Shown here: piece by piece, positions 32,142 to 41,770 of the stretch
How positions within the stretch are numbered: position 1 is the first letter of the stretch
How the letters are laid out: each line of letters starts with the position of its first letter
Source: an uncultured bacterium
GTDB taxonomy: Bacteria > Hydrogenedentota > Hydrogenedentia > Hydrogenedentales > CAILVY01
Length of the DNA: 42,334 nt
Direction of reading: 5' to 3'
Assembly: GCA_937951485.1 (NCBI GenBank)
Contig: CALEDJ010000047.1
Location: 1 to 42,334, forward strand
The notes under the pieces: model-generated
The model's input: the letters and a program-made list of their open reading frames with translations, nothing else
The model's database searches: none
What the model was told of the DNA's origin: nothing
Position numbers and translations under genes: made by a program

Positions 32142-32939
32142 ATGAGAATATGCGTGGCGGGCGCATGTGGACGCATGGGCAGGCGCATTCTTGAACTGGC
32201 AATCGCGGACGGCATCGAGATCGCCGGGGTCTTCGACGCGCCGGAAAACACCGGCGTGGAATTGCACGTGGGCGCGGAGAGCGGCAAACCGCAGCGGCTT
32301 GTAACGGCTTCAGACGCGGCGCAGGCGCTGTCTTCCGGCGCGGATACGCTGATTGACTTCACGCAGGCGGACGCCTGCGTGGGCAATGTGCGGGCGGCGG
32401 CGCGTGCTGGCGTTGCGGCGGTCGCGGGCACCACGGGACTGTCTGCTGAACAGCGGGCCGAACTGCGCGCGCTGGCCGGGGACATCGCGATTGTGTATGC
32501 CCCGAACATGAGCGTGGGCGTGAATCTCCTTTTCAAACTCACGGGCGAGGTCGCCCGAACGCTCGGCCTCGATTACAACGTGGAGATCGTAGAGATTCAC
32601 CACAACCAGAAAAAAGATAGTCCCAGCGGCACGGCGGCGCGTCTCGCGGAATGCGCGGCGGAGGCGCTGGGATTGGATCACGCTCAAGATATCGCACACG
32701 GACGCGAAGGGCTGGTCGGCGCGCGGCCTGTCCGGCAGATAGGCATGCACGCGGTGCGTGGCGGCGACGTGGTCGGCGAGCACAGCGTAATGTTCATCGG
32801 CCGGGGCGAACGCATTGAACTGACCCACAAGGCGCAGAGCCGAGACAACTTCGCGCGCGGCGCGCTGGTGGCCGCGCGCTTCGCGGCCAGGGCAGCCCCG
32901 GGACTCTATGACATGCAGGACGTGCTCGGTCTGAAATAG
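32142..32939 (+). CDS. dapB: 4-hydroxy-tetrahydrodipicolinate reductase
   Basis: 265 residues, the normal size. The ATG at 32142 follows GGGAGG. The dinucleotide-binding motif is ICVAGACGRMGRR (residues 3-15). The family signature region is VEIVEIHHNQKKDSPSGTA, with the catalytic His and Lys and the substrate-binding SGTA. It reduces hydroxy-tetrahydrodipicolinate with NAD(P)H in the lysine/meso-diaminopimelate pathway, feeding both peptidoglycan and lysine. No other dap gene adjoins it. A T-rich tract (TATTTTTTGCC at about 32070) is upstream. Functional by all visible residues. Confidence 0.95.
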   Translation: MRICVAGACGRMGRRILELAIADGIEIAGVFDAPENTGVELHVGAESGKPQRLVTASDAAQALSSGADTLIDFTQADACVGNVRAAARAGVAAVAGTTGLSAEQRAELRALAGDIAIVYAPNMSVGVNLLFKLTGEVARTLGLDYNVEIVEIHHNQKKDSPSGTAARLAECAAEALGLDHAQDIAHGREGLVGARPVRQIGMHAVRGGDVVGEHSVMFIGRGERIELTHKAQSRDNFARGALVAARFAARAAPGLYDMQDVLGLK

Positions 32940-33310
32940 GCGCGGGAAGAATGCCAGGGTGTCGCTTCGCTGCAACAACCCTGCCGATAATCAACGCAAA
33001 GGCGCAAAGACGCGGAGAGAAGGGTTCCAAGGCCCGACAGCAAGGCTCCATATGCAGGTGTATTTTCTGTCACTGTCTGGCTTTTTGTGACGTTCCAGCG
33101 GAATGGCGTGCAAAACGGCATACAGCACGCCCTGACAACCCACGCCATCCCGCTGAAGTGTTACGGCTTTTTCTATTGTCTGACGGGCACGAGTATCACA
33201 TGATGGCGGAATAACAGCATGTATCGCGTGGCCGCACCAGATCCAAAACGCTTCTTTGCGCTTTCGCGTCTTTGCGCCTCTGCGTCGAGAAATCCCCAAA
33301 GGAAACGGCG
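32940..33310. repeat. Nested inverted-repeat element between dapB and the oxidoreductase
   Basis: 371 bases without a gene. The outer inverted repeat has 21-base arms at 32994-33014 and 33265-33285 (20 of 21 matching; core GGCGCAAAGACGCG). The inner inverted repeat has 15-base arms at 33096-33110 (CAGCGGAATGGCGTG) and 33141-33155 (14 of 15). A competing hairpin pairs GGCGTGC (33105-33111) with GCACGCC (33125-33131). The outer core resembles intergenic repeats seen in many environmental genomes. It looks like a non-coding mobile or palindromic element, and it separates convergent genes. Confidence 0.6.
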
Positions 33311-34492
33311 CTAAAACACACGAATCGGGGTTTCCAGGCCGCCACGTTCCGCGGAGACATAGGCGCTGTAAATGGTGGAGATGGTATCGGCGGCAAGGCG
33401 GCTGTCGCTTTCCGGCGGGTCGCCGTAGGCGACGGTGCGATAGAACGCCTCGATTTCCTGCGGGTATCCCGTGAACCAGTCCTCATCCGGCGGCATATTG
33501 GTCCAGCCCTGTTTGGTGCCGATTTTCTCCACGGTATAGATGTCGCGGAAGTTTTCCTCGCGGGCGTTATAGACCTGCATCGCCGTGTTGGGATTGATAT
33601 TGCAGATGGTGCGGTGATTGTTCGCGGCCACCTCCAGCCAGTTGTGGATGCCGCCGAGGATGATGTCCGAGGCAAAGACCGTGGCCGCGGTGCCGTCCTC
33701 GAAGGTCACATGCATCATGGAGAAATCGTCAATGTCATAGTAATCGCGGCGGATGTGGCCTTCATCGCGGAAGTTCGGCATGCGCGTAAAGGCGTGCGTT
33801 CGCGCCGATACGGTTTTCGGCCGGATGGGCTTGCCGTCGCGCGCACGGCCTTCCACCCGCTTGAGATAGAGCGCGGCGCTCAGCGGGTGGCAGCCCTTTC
33901 CGATCATCACGCCGCCGCCGGAGTACTTCCAATAGGCGTAGGTCGGGTTGTGCGACCCGGAATGCGCCTCTTCGCCGTGAATCCACAGAATTTGCGCCCC
34001 GGTCTTCTCGATGATTTCCCGTTCCTTCTGGATGGACGGCGCATAGACCCAGTTCTCCGCGTAAAGGATGCGGCCCTTGCTCTTGCGTTCCGCTTCGAGC
34101 ATCCGTTCCACGCTCGCCAGCCCGTGGCGAAGCGCGTCTTCCTTCGGGAAACGGTCACCGTGAAAGTCCTCCGTTCCATCGCCCAGGTAGCCCGTCAGCG
34201 GTTTCTCCACGATGGCGAACTTGTCGCGTTCGAGCGCGGCCACCGTCACCTCCTCATGCCCCGCCACCAGCACGCAGCAATGAATCACGTCCACGTCATC
34301 CAGCAGCGCCTCCAGTGAGTCATACACGCGGATGCCGCGCTTCGCGGCATACGCTTCCGCCTGCGGCCGGTCCAGCGCATAGACCCCCATCACCGCCACA
34401 TCCGTCCCATAAACGCGGCGGATGGCCTCATAATGAAACGTCGCGGAAAACCCCGCGCCGACAATGCCCGAACGAACCTTCTTTTTTCCCAT
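33311..34492 (-). CDS. Gfo/Idh/MocA-family NAD(P)-dependent oxidoreductase
   Basis: 393 residues; the ATG is preceded by GGGAAGGGATCGTC. The Rossmann fold has SGIVGAGFSATFH (residues 8-20), the strand VDVIHCCVLVAGHEE, and the family Glu-Lys-Pro motif in FAIVEKPLTG near residue 98. The C-terminal alpha/beta domain includes AENWVYAPSIQKERE, EEAHSGSHNP and GGGVMIGKGCHPLSAAL, the last with the His typical of the active site. Such enzymes oxidise or isomerise sugars, inositols or glycosides. An insertion around GDGTEDFHGDRFPKEDA is not typical of small family members. It lies 173 bases downstream of the ATP-grasp-like gene on the same strand. Confidence 0.88.
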   Translation of the reverse strand: MGKKKVRSGIVGAGFSATFHYEAIRRVYGTDVAVMGVYALDRPQAEAYAAKRGIRVYDSLEALLDDVDVIHCCVLVAGHEEVTVAALERDKFAIVEKPLTGYLGDGTEDFHGDRFPKEDALRHGLASVERMLEAERKSKGRILYAENWVYAPSIQKEREIIEKTGAQILWIHGEEAHSGSHNPTYAYWKYSGGGVMIGKGCHPLSAALYLKRVEGRARDGKPIRPKTVSARTHAFTRMPNFRDEGHIRRDYYDIDDFSMMHVTFEDGTAATVFASDIILGGIHNWLEVAANNHRTICNINPNTAMQVYNAREENFRDIYTVEKIGTKQGWTNMPPDEDWFTGYPQEIEAFYRTVAYGDPPESDSRLAADTISTIYSAYVSAERGGLETPIRVF

Positions 34493-34665
34493 GACGATCC
34501 CTTCCCGCTACAAGACTCCATATATGGCGTGGTTCAAGAGGAATCGCGTTCCCCCGTCGCGTCGCCATTCATCACGTTCTATGCTATCGCATTTAGTGCC
34601 ATGAATTCCCCGCGCCGGAGACTCCTGCGAGGCCATGCGTATGCGTTGTCGCTTTGCTTTGCGCG

Positions 34666-35559
34666 TCATGTCACGGATTGTGTGACGATGCGGATCGCGG
34701 CGATGGCCTCGCCGGCGCGTGCGTGGGCGATGGCGCGCGTCGGACCGATGGCGATGACCCAGCCGATCCGGTCGCGCGCCGCCGCATCGGCGACATGCCG
34801 GATGACGTCGCCGGGGCGGATGTTGATCGTCACTTCCTCCACGCCCGGCATGGCGCGGGCTGTGTCCGCGCCTTCAATTCCATCCACCACGCCGGAATGC
34901 GGAACAATCCAACGGATGACTGCGGCCATGTCGCGGGTGGGCGCGGCAATGGGTGGCTTACCGGCGGCGACCCGCGCAGCCTCGGCATCGAGGTCCACGC
35001 CCAGCGCCAGGCGCAACAGCCGCGTATGAAACGGATCCGGCGCGGTTCGGCGATGGGCATCAAGCAGCACCGGTCCCCGATCACCCACCGCAAACGCCAT
35101 TTCCATCATCCCCGGCGCTGGCGGCATCGTTCTCACCGCTTTGTACGCCGCCTCCATTGTTTCGGCATATGCGCCTGCGTCAAGCCCCGACGGCGCGGCC
35201 AACATGGACGGCACGCGATAGAATCCCTCCAGATACGACTCTTCCATCGCTTCTACGGGGACATAGGTGAGGTCGAACTGGAATCCGATCAGCCGGCACA
35301 CCGTTCCGTCCACCGCCTGCTGCAACAGCAACGGCACATCCGCCGCGCCGGCGCGTTGCCGCGCCTTGGCGAAGGCAAGGGGCAAATCACCCAAATGGTC
35401 CACCCGCATGCAGAAGGTGCGGTCGTTCCCCATGCTTCGCACCCACAGCGGCGCGCCGAGTTTCTGCGCAACACCTTCCGCTTCCCGCAGGTCCGCGACC
35501 ACCCGCCACGGCGCGGTCCGCATCCCGCTCTCCCCAACATATTCCAGCAACGTCCTCAT
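34666..35559 (-). CDS. Minimal ATP-grasp-like protein lacking the pre-ATP-grasp domain
   Basis: 297 residues. The start at 35559 has GGACGGGAGGC directly upstream; an upstream ATG at 35778 would translate repeat DNA. The protein opens with GMRTAPWRVVADLREAEGVA and GAPLWVRSMGNDRTF, matching the first lobe of ATP-grasp enzymes, and later has GMMEMAFAVGDRGPVLLDAHRR and ALGVDLDAEAARVAAG, like the end of the second lobe. The N-terminal pre-ATP-grasp domain is absent and the usual metal-binding E-x-N appears as D-x-H. The C-terminus (VIRHVADAAARDRIGWVIAIG) resembles the CPSase/PurK-like tail. It may be an inactive or specialised ligase. Gfo/Idh/MocA follows downstream. Confidence 0.65.
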   Translation of the reverse strand: MRTLLEYVGESGMRTAPWRVVADLREAEGVAQKLGAPLWVRSMGNDRTFCMRVDHLGDLPLAFAKARQRAGAADVPLLLQQAVDGTVCRLIGFQFDLTYVPVEAMEESYLEGFYRVPSMLAAPSGLDAGAYAETMEAAYKAVRTMPPAPGMMEMAFAVGDRGPVLLDAHRRTAPDPFHTRLLRLALGVDLDAEAARVAAGKPPIAAPTRDMAAVIRWIVPHSGVVDGIEGADTARAMPGVEEVTINIRPGDVIRHVADAAARDRIGWVIAIGPTRAIAHARAGEAIAAIRIVTQSVT

Positions 35560-35676
35560 GCCTCCCGTCCTTCCCGCAATGCATGAAAACTGCGGCGATG
35601 GTTGTTTTCCCAACGATTCAGTATATACACTTCTGATGACAGAAAACATCGCAGGGTTGAATGCAAGACAGTCGTT

Positions 35677-35740
35677 TGGAGTCCGCGCTTTAGCGTGCGG
35701 GGCATGGTGTTGCCCGGACAGGCTAAAGCCTGTACTCCAG
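35677..35740. repeat. Palindromic repeat element flanked by GGAGT/ACTCC
   Basis: From TTTGGAGT (35676-35683) to TACTCCAG the stretch holds the imperfect palindrome CCGCGCTTTAGCGTGCGG (35683-35700) and the perfect one ACAGGCT-AA-AGCCTGT (35718-35733). It lies in the divergent gap upstream of the peptide-importer operon. Its build resembles the second palindromic element 115 bases downstream. Confidence 0.55.
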
Positions 35741-35794
35741 AACTGCGAGCGCAGGCGCCCCGCCTGAAAAATTTTCACTACAAGGGAAACAGTA

Positions 35795-37633
35795 ATGATA
35801 CTGAACTTCTCTTCGCCGTTGGCGACGATTCGGAACAGAACGGGATTACCAGTCTATGGACTGCGGTGGCTTGCCACCGCTTTTGCGCGTCCAGGATTGC
35901 CTGGACACCCGGGCGGCACGCCGCCCGGCGGAAAGCGCAGGCAAGCCTGCGCACTCCAAAGCCTTCAGTGTTGTTTTCCCACAGTGTCCCTGATTGTTTT
36001 GATTGGCTTCGCGCTGATCACCGCCGGAACACTGCCGGGCTGCGGCGGGCCGGGCGATCCCGCCGGCCCGTTTCCAACACCGCCGCCTGGAGCCGCACCG
36101 GACGCCGATGTTCCGGTGGATGGCGACTGGATTGTTGCGCGGATGCCCTATGAGATGGCGACACTGAACCCGCTGCTGTCCTCCCACTGTGCACTCGCCA
36201 AGACCCTTACCGATTTAATCTACGAGGGACTGCTCAAGCGCGACAATGAAACCTGGGAAATGAAGCCCAACCTTGCGGAATCCTACGAGGAATCCGAGGA
36301 TCATCTGACCTATACGTTCCATCTGCGCAAGGATGCGGTCTTTTCCGACGGGACCCCCTTCACCGCCGAGGACGTGAAGTTCTGCTTCGACACCCTGATG
36401 AATCCCGAAACGGACGCCATGCCCCTGCGCAACTATTTCGCCAACGTGGACCGGTGTGAAGTTGTGGACGATCACACCGTGAGATTCGTCTGCAAGGAGC
36501 CATATTTCAAAACGCTCATCACCATCAGCGAGGACTTGAGAATCCTGCCCAAACACATTTTCGGCGAGGGCGATTTCAACCGCCACCCCAACAACCGCCG
36601 CCCGGTCGGCACGGGACCCTATGTGTTTGATCGGTGGGACACGAACCAGCAAGTGATCCTGCTGCGCAATGAGCGTTACTGGGGCAAGAAGCCGCATATT
36701 CTCAAACGATATTACAAGATCATCACTGATGACAACGCGGCGCTCCAGTTGCTGGAGCGCGGTGAACTCGACCTGATGGGCCTCACCCCCGACCAGTGGA
36801 TCAAGCGCGCCTCACGCCCGGAATTCGAGGCAAGATTCAACAAACTCACCTACTACACGCCCAGTCACGGCTACATCGGCTGGAATATGCGCCGTCCGCA
36901 GTTCGCCGACAAGCGCGTCCGACAGGCCATGACCATGCTGCTCGACCGCGATCTCATCCTCGAAACCATCTTTCACGGACTCGGCAAACCCGTCACCAAC
37001 TGCTTCTTCGTGGATTCCATCGAGTACAACCACGACCTCGAACCGTGGCCCTTCGATCCGCCGCGCGCACGCGCCCTGCTCGACGAAGCCGGATGGCGCG
37101 ACAGCGACGGCGACGGCGTCCGCGACAAGGACGGCGCACCGCTGCGCTTCGAGTTCCTCGTGCCGTCGGGTTCACCGGAAACCGAGGCGCTTGCGACGGT
37201 CTTCAAGGAGGAACTGGTCAAGGCGGGCGTGCGCATGGACATCCGCCTCCTGGAATGGGCCACGTTCATTGAAACCGTGCACAACCTCAATTTCGACGCG
37301 ATGATCATGGGTTGGCAACTCGACCCTGAACAGGACCCCTATCAAATCTGGCATTCCAGCCAGTCCGGCTCCGGATCGAATTATCCCGGATTCGTCAACG
37401 AAGAGGCCGACCGTATCATCGAGGAAGCCCGGCGGGAATTCGACCACGAAAAACGCGCCGCCATGTACCACCGCCTCAGCGAAATCATCCACGAAGAGCA
37501 GCCCTACACGTTCCTGTTCTGCATGATGGGCCGCGTGGCCGTGGACAAACGGTTCCACAACGTGAACGTCTATCCGCTCGGCCTCGACGCCCGCGAATGG
37601 TATGTGCCCAAATCCCTGCAACGGTATCAATAA
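35795..37633 (+). CDS. Dipeptide/oligopeptide ABC transporter substrate-binding lipoprotein (DppA/OppA)
   Basis: 612 residues from the ATG at 35795, which has AAGGGA eight bases upstream. The lipoprotein signal (SLIVLIGFALITAGTLPGC) starts only at residue 65, so a GTG at 35984 (549 residues, no ribosome site) may be the true start, or the first 63 residues may include a palindromic repeat inserted in frame. The mature protein is a family-5 solute-binding protein: PYEMATLNPLLSSH, LAESYEESEDHLTYTFHLR and DAVFSDGTPFTAEDVKF are typical, as is GRRPVGTGPYVF-like RRPVGTGPYVFDRW. It binds peptides outside the membrane and delivers them to the permeases encoded next. First gene of a five-gene importer operon. 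Confidence 0.9.
   Translation: MILNFSSPLATIRNRTGLPVYGLRWLATAFARPGLPGHPGGTPPGGKRRQACALQSLQCCFPTVSLIVLIGFALITAGTLPGCGGPGDPAGPFPTPPPGAAPDADVPVDGDWIVARMPYEMATLNPLLSSHCALAKTLTDLIYEGLLKRDNETWEMKPNLAESYEESEDHLTYTFHLRKDAVFSDGTPFTAEDVKFCFDTLMNPETDAMPLRNYFANVDRCEVVDDHTVRFVCKEPYFKTLITISEDLRILPKHIFGEGDFNRHPNNRRPVGTGPYVFDRWDTNQQVILLRNERYWGKKPHILKRYYKIITDDNAALQLLERGELDLMGLTPDQWIKRASRPEFEARFNKLTYYTPSHGYIGWNMRRPQFADKRVRQAMTMLLDRDLILETIFHGLGKPVTNCFFVDSIEYNHDLEPWPFDPPRARALLDEAGWRDSDGDGVRDKDGAPLRFEFLVPSGSPETEALATVFKEELVKAGVRMDIRLLEWATFIETVHNLNFDAMIMGWQLDPEQDPYQIWHSSQSGSGSNYPGFVNEEADRIIEEARREFDHEKRAAMYHRLSEIIHEEQPYTFLFCMMGRVAVDKRFHNVNVYPLGLDAREWYVPKSLQRYQ
35856..35961. repeat. Cluster of four short perfect palindromes
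   Basis: Four hairpins in about 100 bases: GCGGTGGC-TT-GCCACCGC (35863-35880), GTCCAGG-ATTG-CCTGGAC (35889-35906), CCGGGCGGC-AC-GCCGCCCGG (35909-35928) and GCGCAGGC-AA-GCCTGCGC (35935-35952). The block is bounded by TGGACTGC and GCACTCCA. Every stem is perfect and loops are 2-4 bases. It lies inside the 5' end of the substrate-binding-protein reading frame. Similar CGGTGGCTTGCCACCG strings occur as dispersed repeats in several bacterial phyla. Confidence 0.65.
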
Positions 37634-37696
37634 GATGGTGGATTCCATTACGCTGCACCCACCCGACATTGGGACTCGAAAACCGGGCGATTATTC

Positions 37697-38698
37697 GTGA
37701 AGACGTATCTCATACGGCGATTCCTGCTGATCATCCCGACCTTCATCGGAATCAGTTTCATCACGTTTCTGGTGGTGCAACTGTCGCCGGGCAATCCGCT
37801 GCTGGAACGGATGCGGCGCGGCGGCGAAGGCGGCGGTGTGGCCGCGGCGACGATCCCCCCGGAATATGTCGAGGCAATGAAACGCCTCTACGGCCTCGAC
37901 AAGCCGGTGCACATCCGCTATGTGCTCTGGCTGAAACGGCTGGTTACGCTGGATTTCGGCGATTCCTACAAAGACCACCGGCCGGTTATCACGAAGATCG
38001 CGGAAACGCTCCCAATCACCCTGCAACTGAGCGTCATCTCGATCCTGATCGTTTATCTGCTCTCCATCCCGCTCGGCGTTTTTTCGGCAACGTATCAATA
38101 CTCCTGGACGGACACATTCGTTACCTTCATCCTCTTCGTGCTGTACAGCCTGCCGAGTTTCTGGGTGGCGATGCTGCTGATGTATTTCTTCGGCGGCGGC
38201 CAGCATTTCAACTGGTTCCCGATCTATGGCATGAACAGTCCCGGCGCGAACCAGTGGCCCCTGCACTGGTGGCTGCTCGACCGCGCATGGCACCTCTTCC
38301 TTCCGGTGGTCTGCCTGAGCTATGCCGGACTGGCCGGGCTGTCGCGCTACGCGCGCGCCGGCATGATCAACGAAATCCGCCAGGACTACATCCGCACGGC
38401 GCGCGCCTATGGCCACGCCGAAGGCGTGGTGGTCTGGAAATACGCCATGCGCAACTCGCTGATCCCCATTATCACGTTGCTGGGCACCATCCTGCCGTCG
38501 CTGATCGGCGGCAGCGTCATTATTGAAAGCATCTTCTCCATTCCCGGCATGGGGCGGCTGACCTTCGAGGCGATCCTGTCACGGGATTACCCACTGATCA
38601 TGGGCATCCTCTCGATCTCGGCGTTGTTGACCCTGCTGGGACTGATTCTCTCCGATATTCTTTACGCCATCGCGGACCCCAGGATACGCTTCGAATGA
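37697..38698 (+). CDS. Peptide ABC transporter permease, DppB-type
   Basis: 333 residues, starting with GTG (37697); the ribosome site is weak (GGGCGA). The N-terminus MKTYLIRRFLLIIPTFIGIS and the following LSPGNP are hallmarks of DppB/OppB. Six membrane segments are expected. The binding-protein-dependent-transport EAA loop is around IRTARAYGHAEGVVVWKYAMRN near residue 235 (key residues RTARAYG), contacting the ATPases. GSVIIESIFSIPGMGRL lies near the C-terminus. It forms the inner-membrane channel with the DppC-type subunit, whose gene overlaps by four bases (ATGA). Confidence 0.93.
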   Translation: MKTYLIRRFLLIIPTFIGISFITFLVVQLSPGNPLLERMRRGGEGGGVAAATIPPEYVEAMKRLYGLDKPVHIRYVLWLKRLVTLDFGDSYKDHRPVITKIAETLPITLQLSVISILIVYLLSIPLGVFSATYQYSWTDTFVTFILFVLYSLPSFWVAMLLMYFFGGGQHFNWFPIYGMNSPGANQWPLHWWLLDRAWHLFLPVVCLSYAGLAGLSRYARAGMINEIRQDYIRTARAYGHAEGVVVWKYAMRNSLIPIITLLGTILPSLIGGSVIIESIFSIPGMGRLTFEAILSRDYPLIMGILSISALLTLLGLILSDILYAIADPRIRFE

Positions 38699-39708
38699 CG
38701 ACGGCGAAAACAAAAAGCACACCCCGGAAACAGGGCTACTGGCGCCTGGTGTGGCGGCAATTCCGCCGCAGCCGCCTCGCCGTCGTTGCACTGGGCATCC
38801 TGATCTTTCTTGCCGGCGTGGCGCTGTTCGCGCCGTTTCTGGCGGGCGAACGGCCCATCTTCATGGTCAAGGACGGCAAGCAGTACCTTTTCCCAAATGT
38901 TCTGACCTACCGTGACCTGGTCTCCTTTGATTTCGTCGCCTGGGAACGCGCTGCGGGCGACTGTGCCCTGATGCCGCCGGTACCTTATGCCCCGGAACGG
39001 TCCAACCTGCGCCACCGCCTCCAGGGACCAAGCCGCGACCACTGGCTCGGCACCGACGACCGCGGCCGCGACGTGCTCAGCCGCATGATCTGGGGCACGC
39101 GCATCTCCATGTCCATCGGCTTCATCGCGGTGGGCATCTCGGTGGCCATCGGCGTAATCATCGGCGCGCTTGCGGGCTATTACGGCCGCGTCGTGGACAT
39201 GCTCGCCCAGCGCCTCATCGAAATCATGATGTGCATCCCGGTCTTCTTCCTGATCATTGCGCTGATCGCCTTTCTGCCGCCCAGCATCTACAACATCATG
39301 GTTGTGATCGGCATTACGGGCTGGACCGGTGTGGCCCGGCTGGTGCGCGGCGAGTTTCTCAAACTGCGCGAAGCGGACTTCGCCACCGCCGCGCGCGCCA
39401 CCGGCCTGCGCGACCGCCGCGTCATCTTCCGCCACCTGCTGCCCAACGCGCTCGCGCCGGTGCTGGTCAGCGCGACCTTCGGCGTGGCCGGCGCGATCCT
39501 CACCGAGTCCGCGCTGAGTTTCCTGGGATTCGGCGTGCCGCCGCCTACCGCCAGTTGGGGCGAAATCCTCTCGCAATCAAAACGCTACATTGATTTTGCG
39601 TGGTGGCTGGTCACATTCCCCGGCCTGGCTATCTTTATTACCGTCACGTCGTTCAACCTCGTCGGGGAGGGGCTGCGCGACGCCATGGACCCGAGGTTGC
39701 GGCGATGA
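38695..39708 (+). CDS. Peptide ABC transporter permease, DppC-type
   Basis: 337 residues; the ATG overlaps the previous stop. The N-terminal region [20 protein letters not shown] and [21 protein letters not shown] are typical of DppC/OppC. The EAA loop is [22 protein letters not shown] (key residues AARATG). A periplasmic insertion after the first membrane helix (about residues 50-105) is longer than in E. coli DppC. It pairs with the DppB-type subunit to form the import pore; the ATPase gene follows with another ATGA overlap. Confidence 0.93.
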   Translation: MTTAKTKSTPRKQGYWRLVWRQFRRSRLAVVALGILIFLAGVALFAPFLAGERPIFMVKDGKQYLFPNVLTYRDLVSFDFVAWERAAGDCALMPPVPYAPERSNLRHRLQGPSRDHWLGTDDRGRDVLSRMIWGTRISMSIGFIAVGISVAIGVIIGALAGYYGRVVDMLAQRLIEIMMCIPVFFLIIALIAFLPPSIYNIMVVIGITGWTGVARLVRGEFLKLREADFATAARATGLRDRRVIFRHLLPNALAPVLVSATFGVAGAILTESALSFLGFGVPPPTASWGEILSQSKRYIDFAWWLVTFPGLAIFITVTSFNLVGEGLRDAMDPRLRR

Positions 39709-40778
39709 GCGGCCTGATGCCACATACTGAAGCGGAGAGTGCATACACTCACGATGCGGCCTTGCTCTCCGTGAAAAACCTGCGCACCTTCTTCCACACC
39801 GACCAGGGCGTGGCCCGCGCCGTGGACGGCATCTCCTTTGACCTGCCCCCCGGCAGAACCCTTGCCCTGGTGGGTGAGAGCGGCTGCGGCAAGAGCGTTA
39901 CCGCCTTGTCCGTGCTGCGGCTCGTGCCGTCCCCGCCCGGCGTGGTGCAGGCCGACGCGCTGCATTTTGCCGCTAAGGACCTGCTCGCCATGAGTCCGCG
40001 CGAAATGCGCCGCATTCGCGGCAACGACATCACCATGATCTTCCAGGAGCCGATGACTTCGATGAATCCCGTGTTCCGGGTGGGCCACCAGATCGCCGAT
40101 GTGCTGCGGCTGCATCGCGGTCTGGACGCCGCCGCCGCGCGCCGCGAGTGCATCGCGCTGCTGGATCGGGTCGGCATCCCGGCGGCGGCGCGCCGCGTGG
40201 ACGACTACCCGCACCAGATGTCCGGCGGCATGCTCCAGCGTGTCATGATCGCCATGGCGCTCGCCTGCAACCCCAAACTGCTCATCGCCGATGAGCCGAC
40301 CACCGCGCTCGATGTGACCATCCAGGCGCAGATTCTCGACCTGCTGAAGGAACTCCAGCGGGAGACCGGCATGGCCATTTTACTCATCACGCACGACCTC
40401 GGCATAGTCGCCGAAACCGCCGACGAGGTGGTCGTCATGTACGCCGGGAAGAAGGTGGAGCAGGGTTCGGTCAAGGCGATATTCACCGCGCCGATGCATC
40501 CCTACACGCGCGGCCTCTTCGCGTCGTTGCCCGCGCTCCAGCCGCGCAAACAGCGCCTCTACACCATTCGCGGCAGCGTGCCCGCCGCCACGGCCTTTCC
40601 GCAGGGATGCCGCTTCCATCCGCGCTGTCCCTACGCGCTGGAACGCTGCAAAACCGACGACCCGCCCATGCTGGAAGGCGAGCCCGGGCATGGATCGGCC
40701 TGCTGGCTTCATGACCGCGACACGATGACAGCGCTGGGCCGCGCGCCCGGCATCCCGGAGAACGGAGGCGACTCATGA
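39705..40778 (+). CDS. Peptide ABC transporter ATP-binding protein, DppD-type
   Basis: 357 residues from the ATG at 39705, overlapping the DppC-type stop. Walker A is GESGCGKS, the signature is MSGGMLQRV (as in DppD/OppD) and Walker B is [12 protein letters not shown]. The C-terminal extension carries the Cys-rich oligopeptide-transporter motif [15 protein letters not shown], which in this family can bind a 4Fe-4S cluster. It hydrolyses ATP in a heterodimer with the next gene product to drive peptide uptake. An N-terminal tail of about 15 residues precedes the nucleotide-binding fold. Confidence 0.94.
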   Translation: MSGLMPHTEAESAYTHDAALLSVKNLRTFFHTDQGVARAVDGISFDLPPGRTLALVGESGCGKSVTALSVLRLVPSPPGVVQADALHFAAKDLLAMSPREMRRIRGNDITMIFQEPMTSMNPVFRVGHQIADVLRLHRGLDAAAARRECIALLDRVGIPAAARRVDDYPHQMSGGMLQRVMIAMALACNPKLLIADEPTTALDVTIQAQILDLLKELQRETGMAILLITHDLGIVAETADEVVVMYAGKKVEQGSVKAIFTAPMHPYTRGLFASLPALQPRKQRLYTIRGSVPAATAFPQGCRFHPRCPYALERCKTDDPPMLEGEPGHGSACWLHDRDTMTALGRAPGIPENGGDS

Positions 40779-41770
40779 TCAAAGACCTCCTGATCGTGCG
40801 TGATCTGGTCAAACACTTCCCCGTGCGCAAGGGCGTCTTTTCCCGCATCACCGGCCACGTCCGCGCGGTGGACGGCGTCAGTTTCCGGATTCCGCACGGG
40901 GCCACCCTGAGCCTTGTGGGCGAGAGCGGCAGCGGCAAAACCACGGCGGGCCGCACCATCCTGCGCCTGATCGAACCTACCTCCGGCGAAGTCGTTTTCG
41001 ATGGAATCCATCTCCTGCAACAGCCGCGCGCGACCATGCGCGCGCTGCGCAAACGCATGCAGGTCATTTTCCAGGACCCCTACGGTTCGCTCAATCCGCG
41101 CATGACCGTCTATTCGGTGCTTGCCGAGGCGCTGGCCGCGCACCGCATTGCGCCGCGCGCGGCGCGCCGCGACCGGGTCTATGAACTGCTTGACCTCGTC
41201 GGGCTGCCGCCCGAAGCCGCCTACCGTTATCCCCACGAATTCAGCGGCGGCCAGCGCCAGCGCATCGGCATCGCCCGCGCCCTCGCCGTCGAACCCGACC
41301 TTATCGTCGCCGACGAACCCGTCTCCGCCCTCGACGTCTCCATCCAGGCGCAGATCCTAAACCTGCTCGAAGACCTCCAGCGGAAACTCGGCCTGACCTA
41401 CCTCTTCATCGGACACGACCTCAGCGTGGTCCGGCACATCTCCGACACCGTCGCCGTGATGTACCTCGGGCGCATCGTCGAAATGGGGCCGGTGGACGCC
41501 ATCTTCGAGCGCCCCGTCCATCCCTACACCCGCGCCCTGCTCGCCGCCGTGCCCGTGCCCGACCCCATGCGCGGACGCCGGCGCATCGTGCTCCGAGGCG
41601 AAACCCCCAACCCCCTGAACCCGCCCTCCGGCTGCCCCTTCCATCCCAGATGCCCCGATGCCCGTCCCCAATGCGCCCAGCGCCCCGCCCCGCTCATCGA
41701 ATTCGCCCCCGGCCACCATGCCGCCTGCCCCATCCACGCCCCGGCGCCGGCGCCAGAGAAAGGACTTTAG
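40775..41770 (+). CDS. Peptide ABC transporter ATP-binding protein, DppF-type
   Basis: 331 residues, overlapping the DppD-type stop by ATGA. Walker A is GESGSGKTT, the signature is FSGGQRQRI and Walker B is [12 protein letters not shown]; the C-terminal family motif [15 protein letters not shown] is present. [21 protein letters not shown] near the N-terminus is typical of DppF/OppF. It completes the importer set of binding protein, two permeases and two ATPases. No peptidase gene follows; transcription ends near the insertion sequence at 42020, with no clear terminator seen. Confidence 0.94.
   Translation: MIKDLLIVRDLVKHFPVRKGVFSRITGHVRAVDGVSFRIPHGATLSLVGESGSGKTTAGRTILRLIEPTSGEVVFDGIHLLQQPRATMRALRKRMQVIFQDPYGSLNPRMTVYSVLAEALAAHRIAPRAARRDRVYELLDLVGLPPEAAYRYPHEFSGGQRQRIGIARALAVEPDLIVADEPVSALDVSIQAQILNLLEDLQRKLGLTYLFIGHDLSVVRHISDTVAVMYLGRIVEMGPVDAIFERPVHPYTRALLAAVPVPDPMRGRRRIVLRGETPNPLNPPSGCPFHPRCPDARPQCAQRPAPLIEFAPGHHAACPIHAPAPAPEKGL

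Noticed and set aside
35602-36153. 183-residue frame overlapping the palindrome cluster
   Set aside because: It lies in a different frame from the clear substrate-binding protein and has no domain; it is produced by the repeats.
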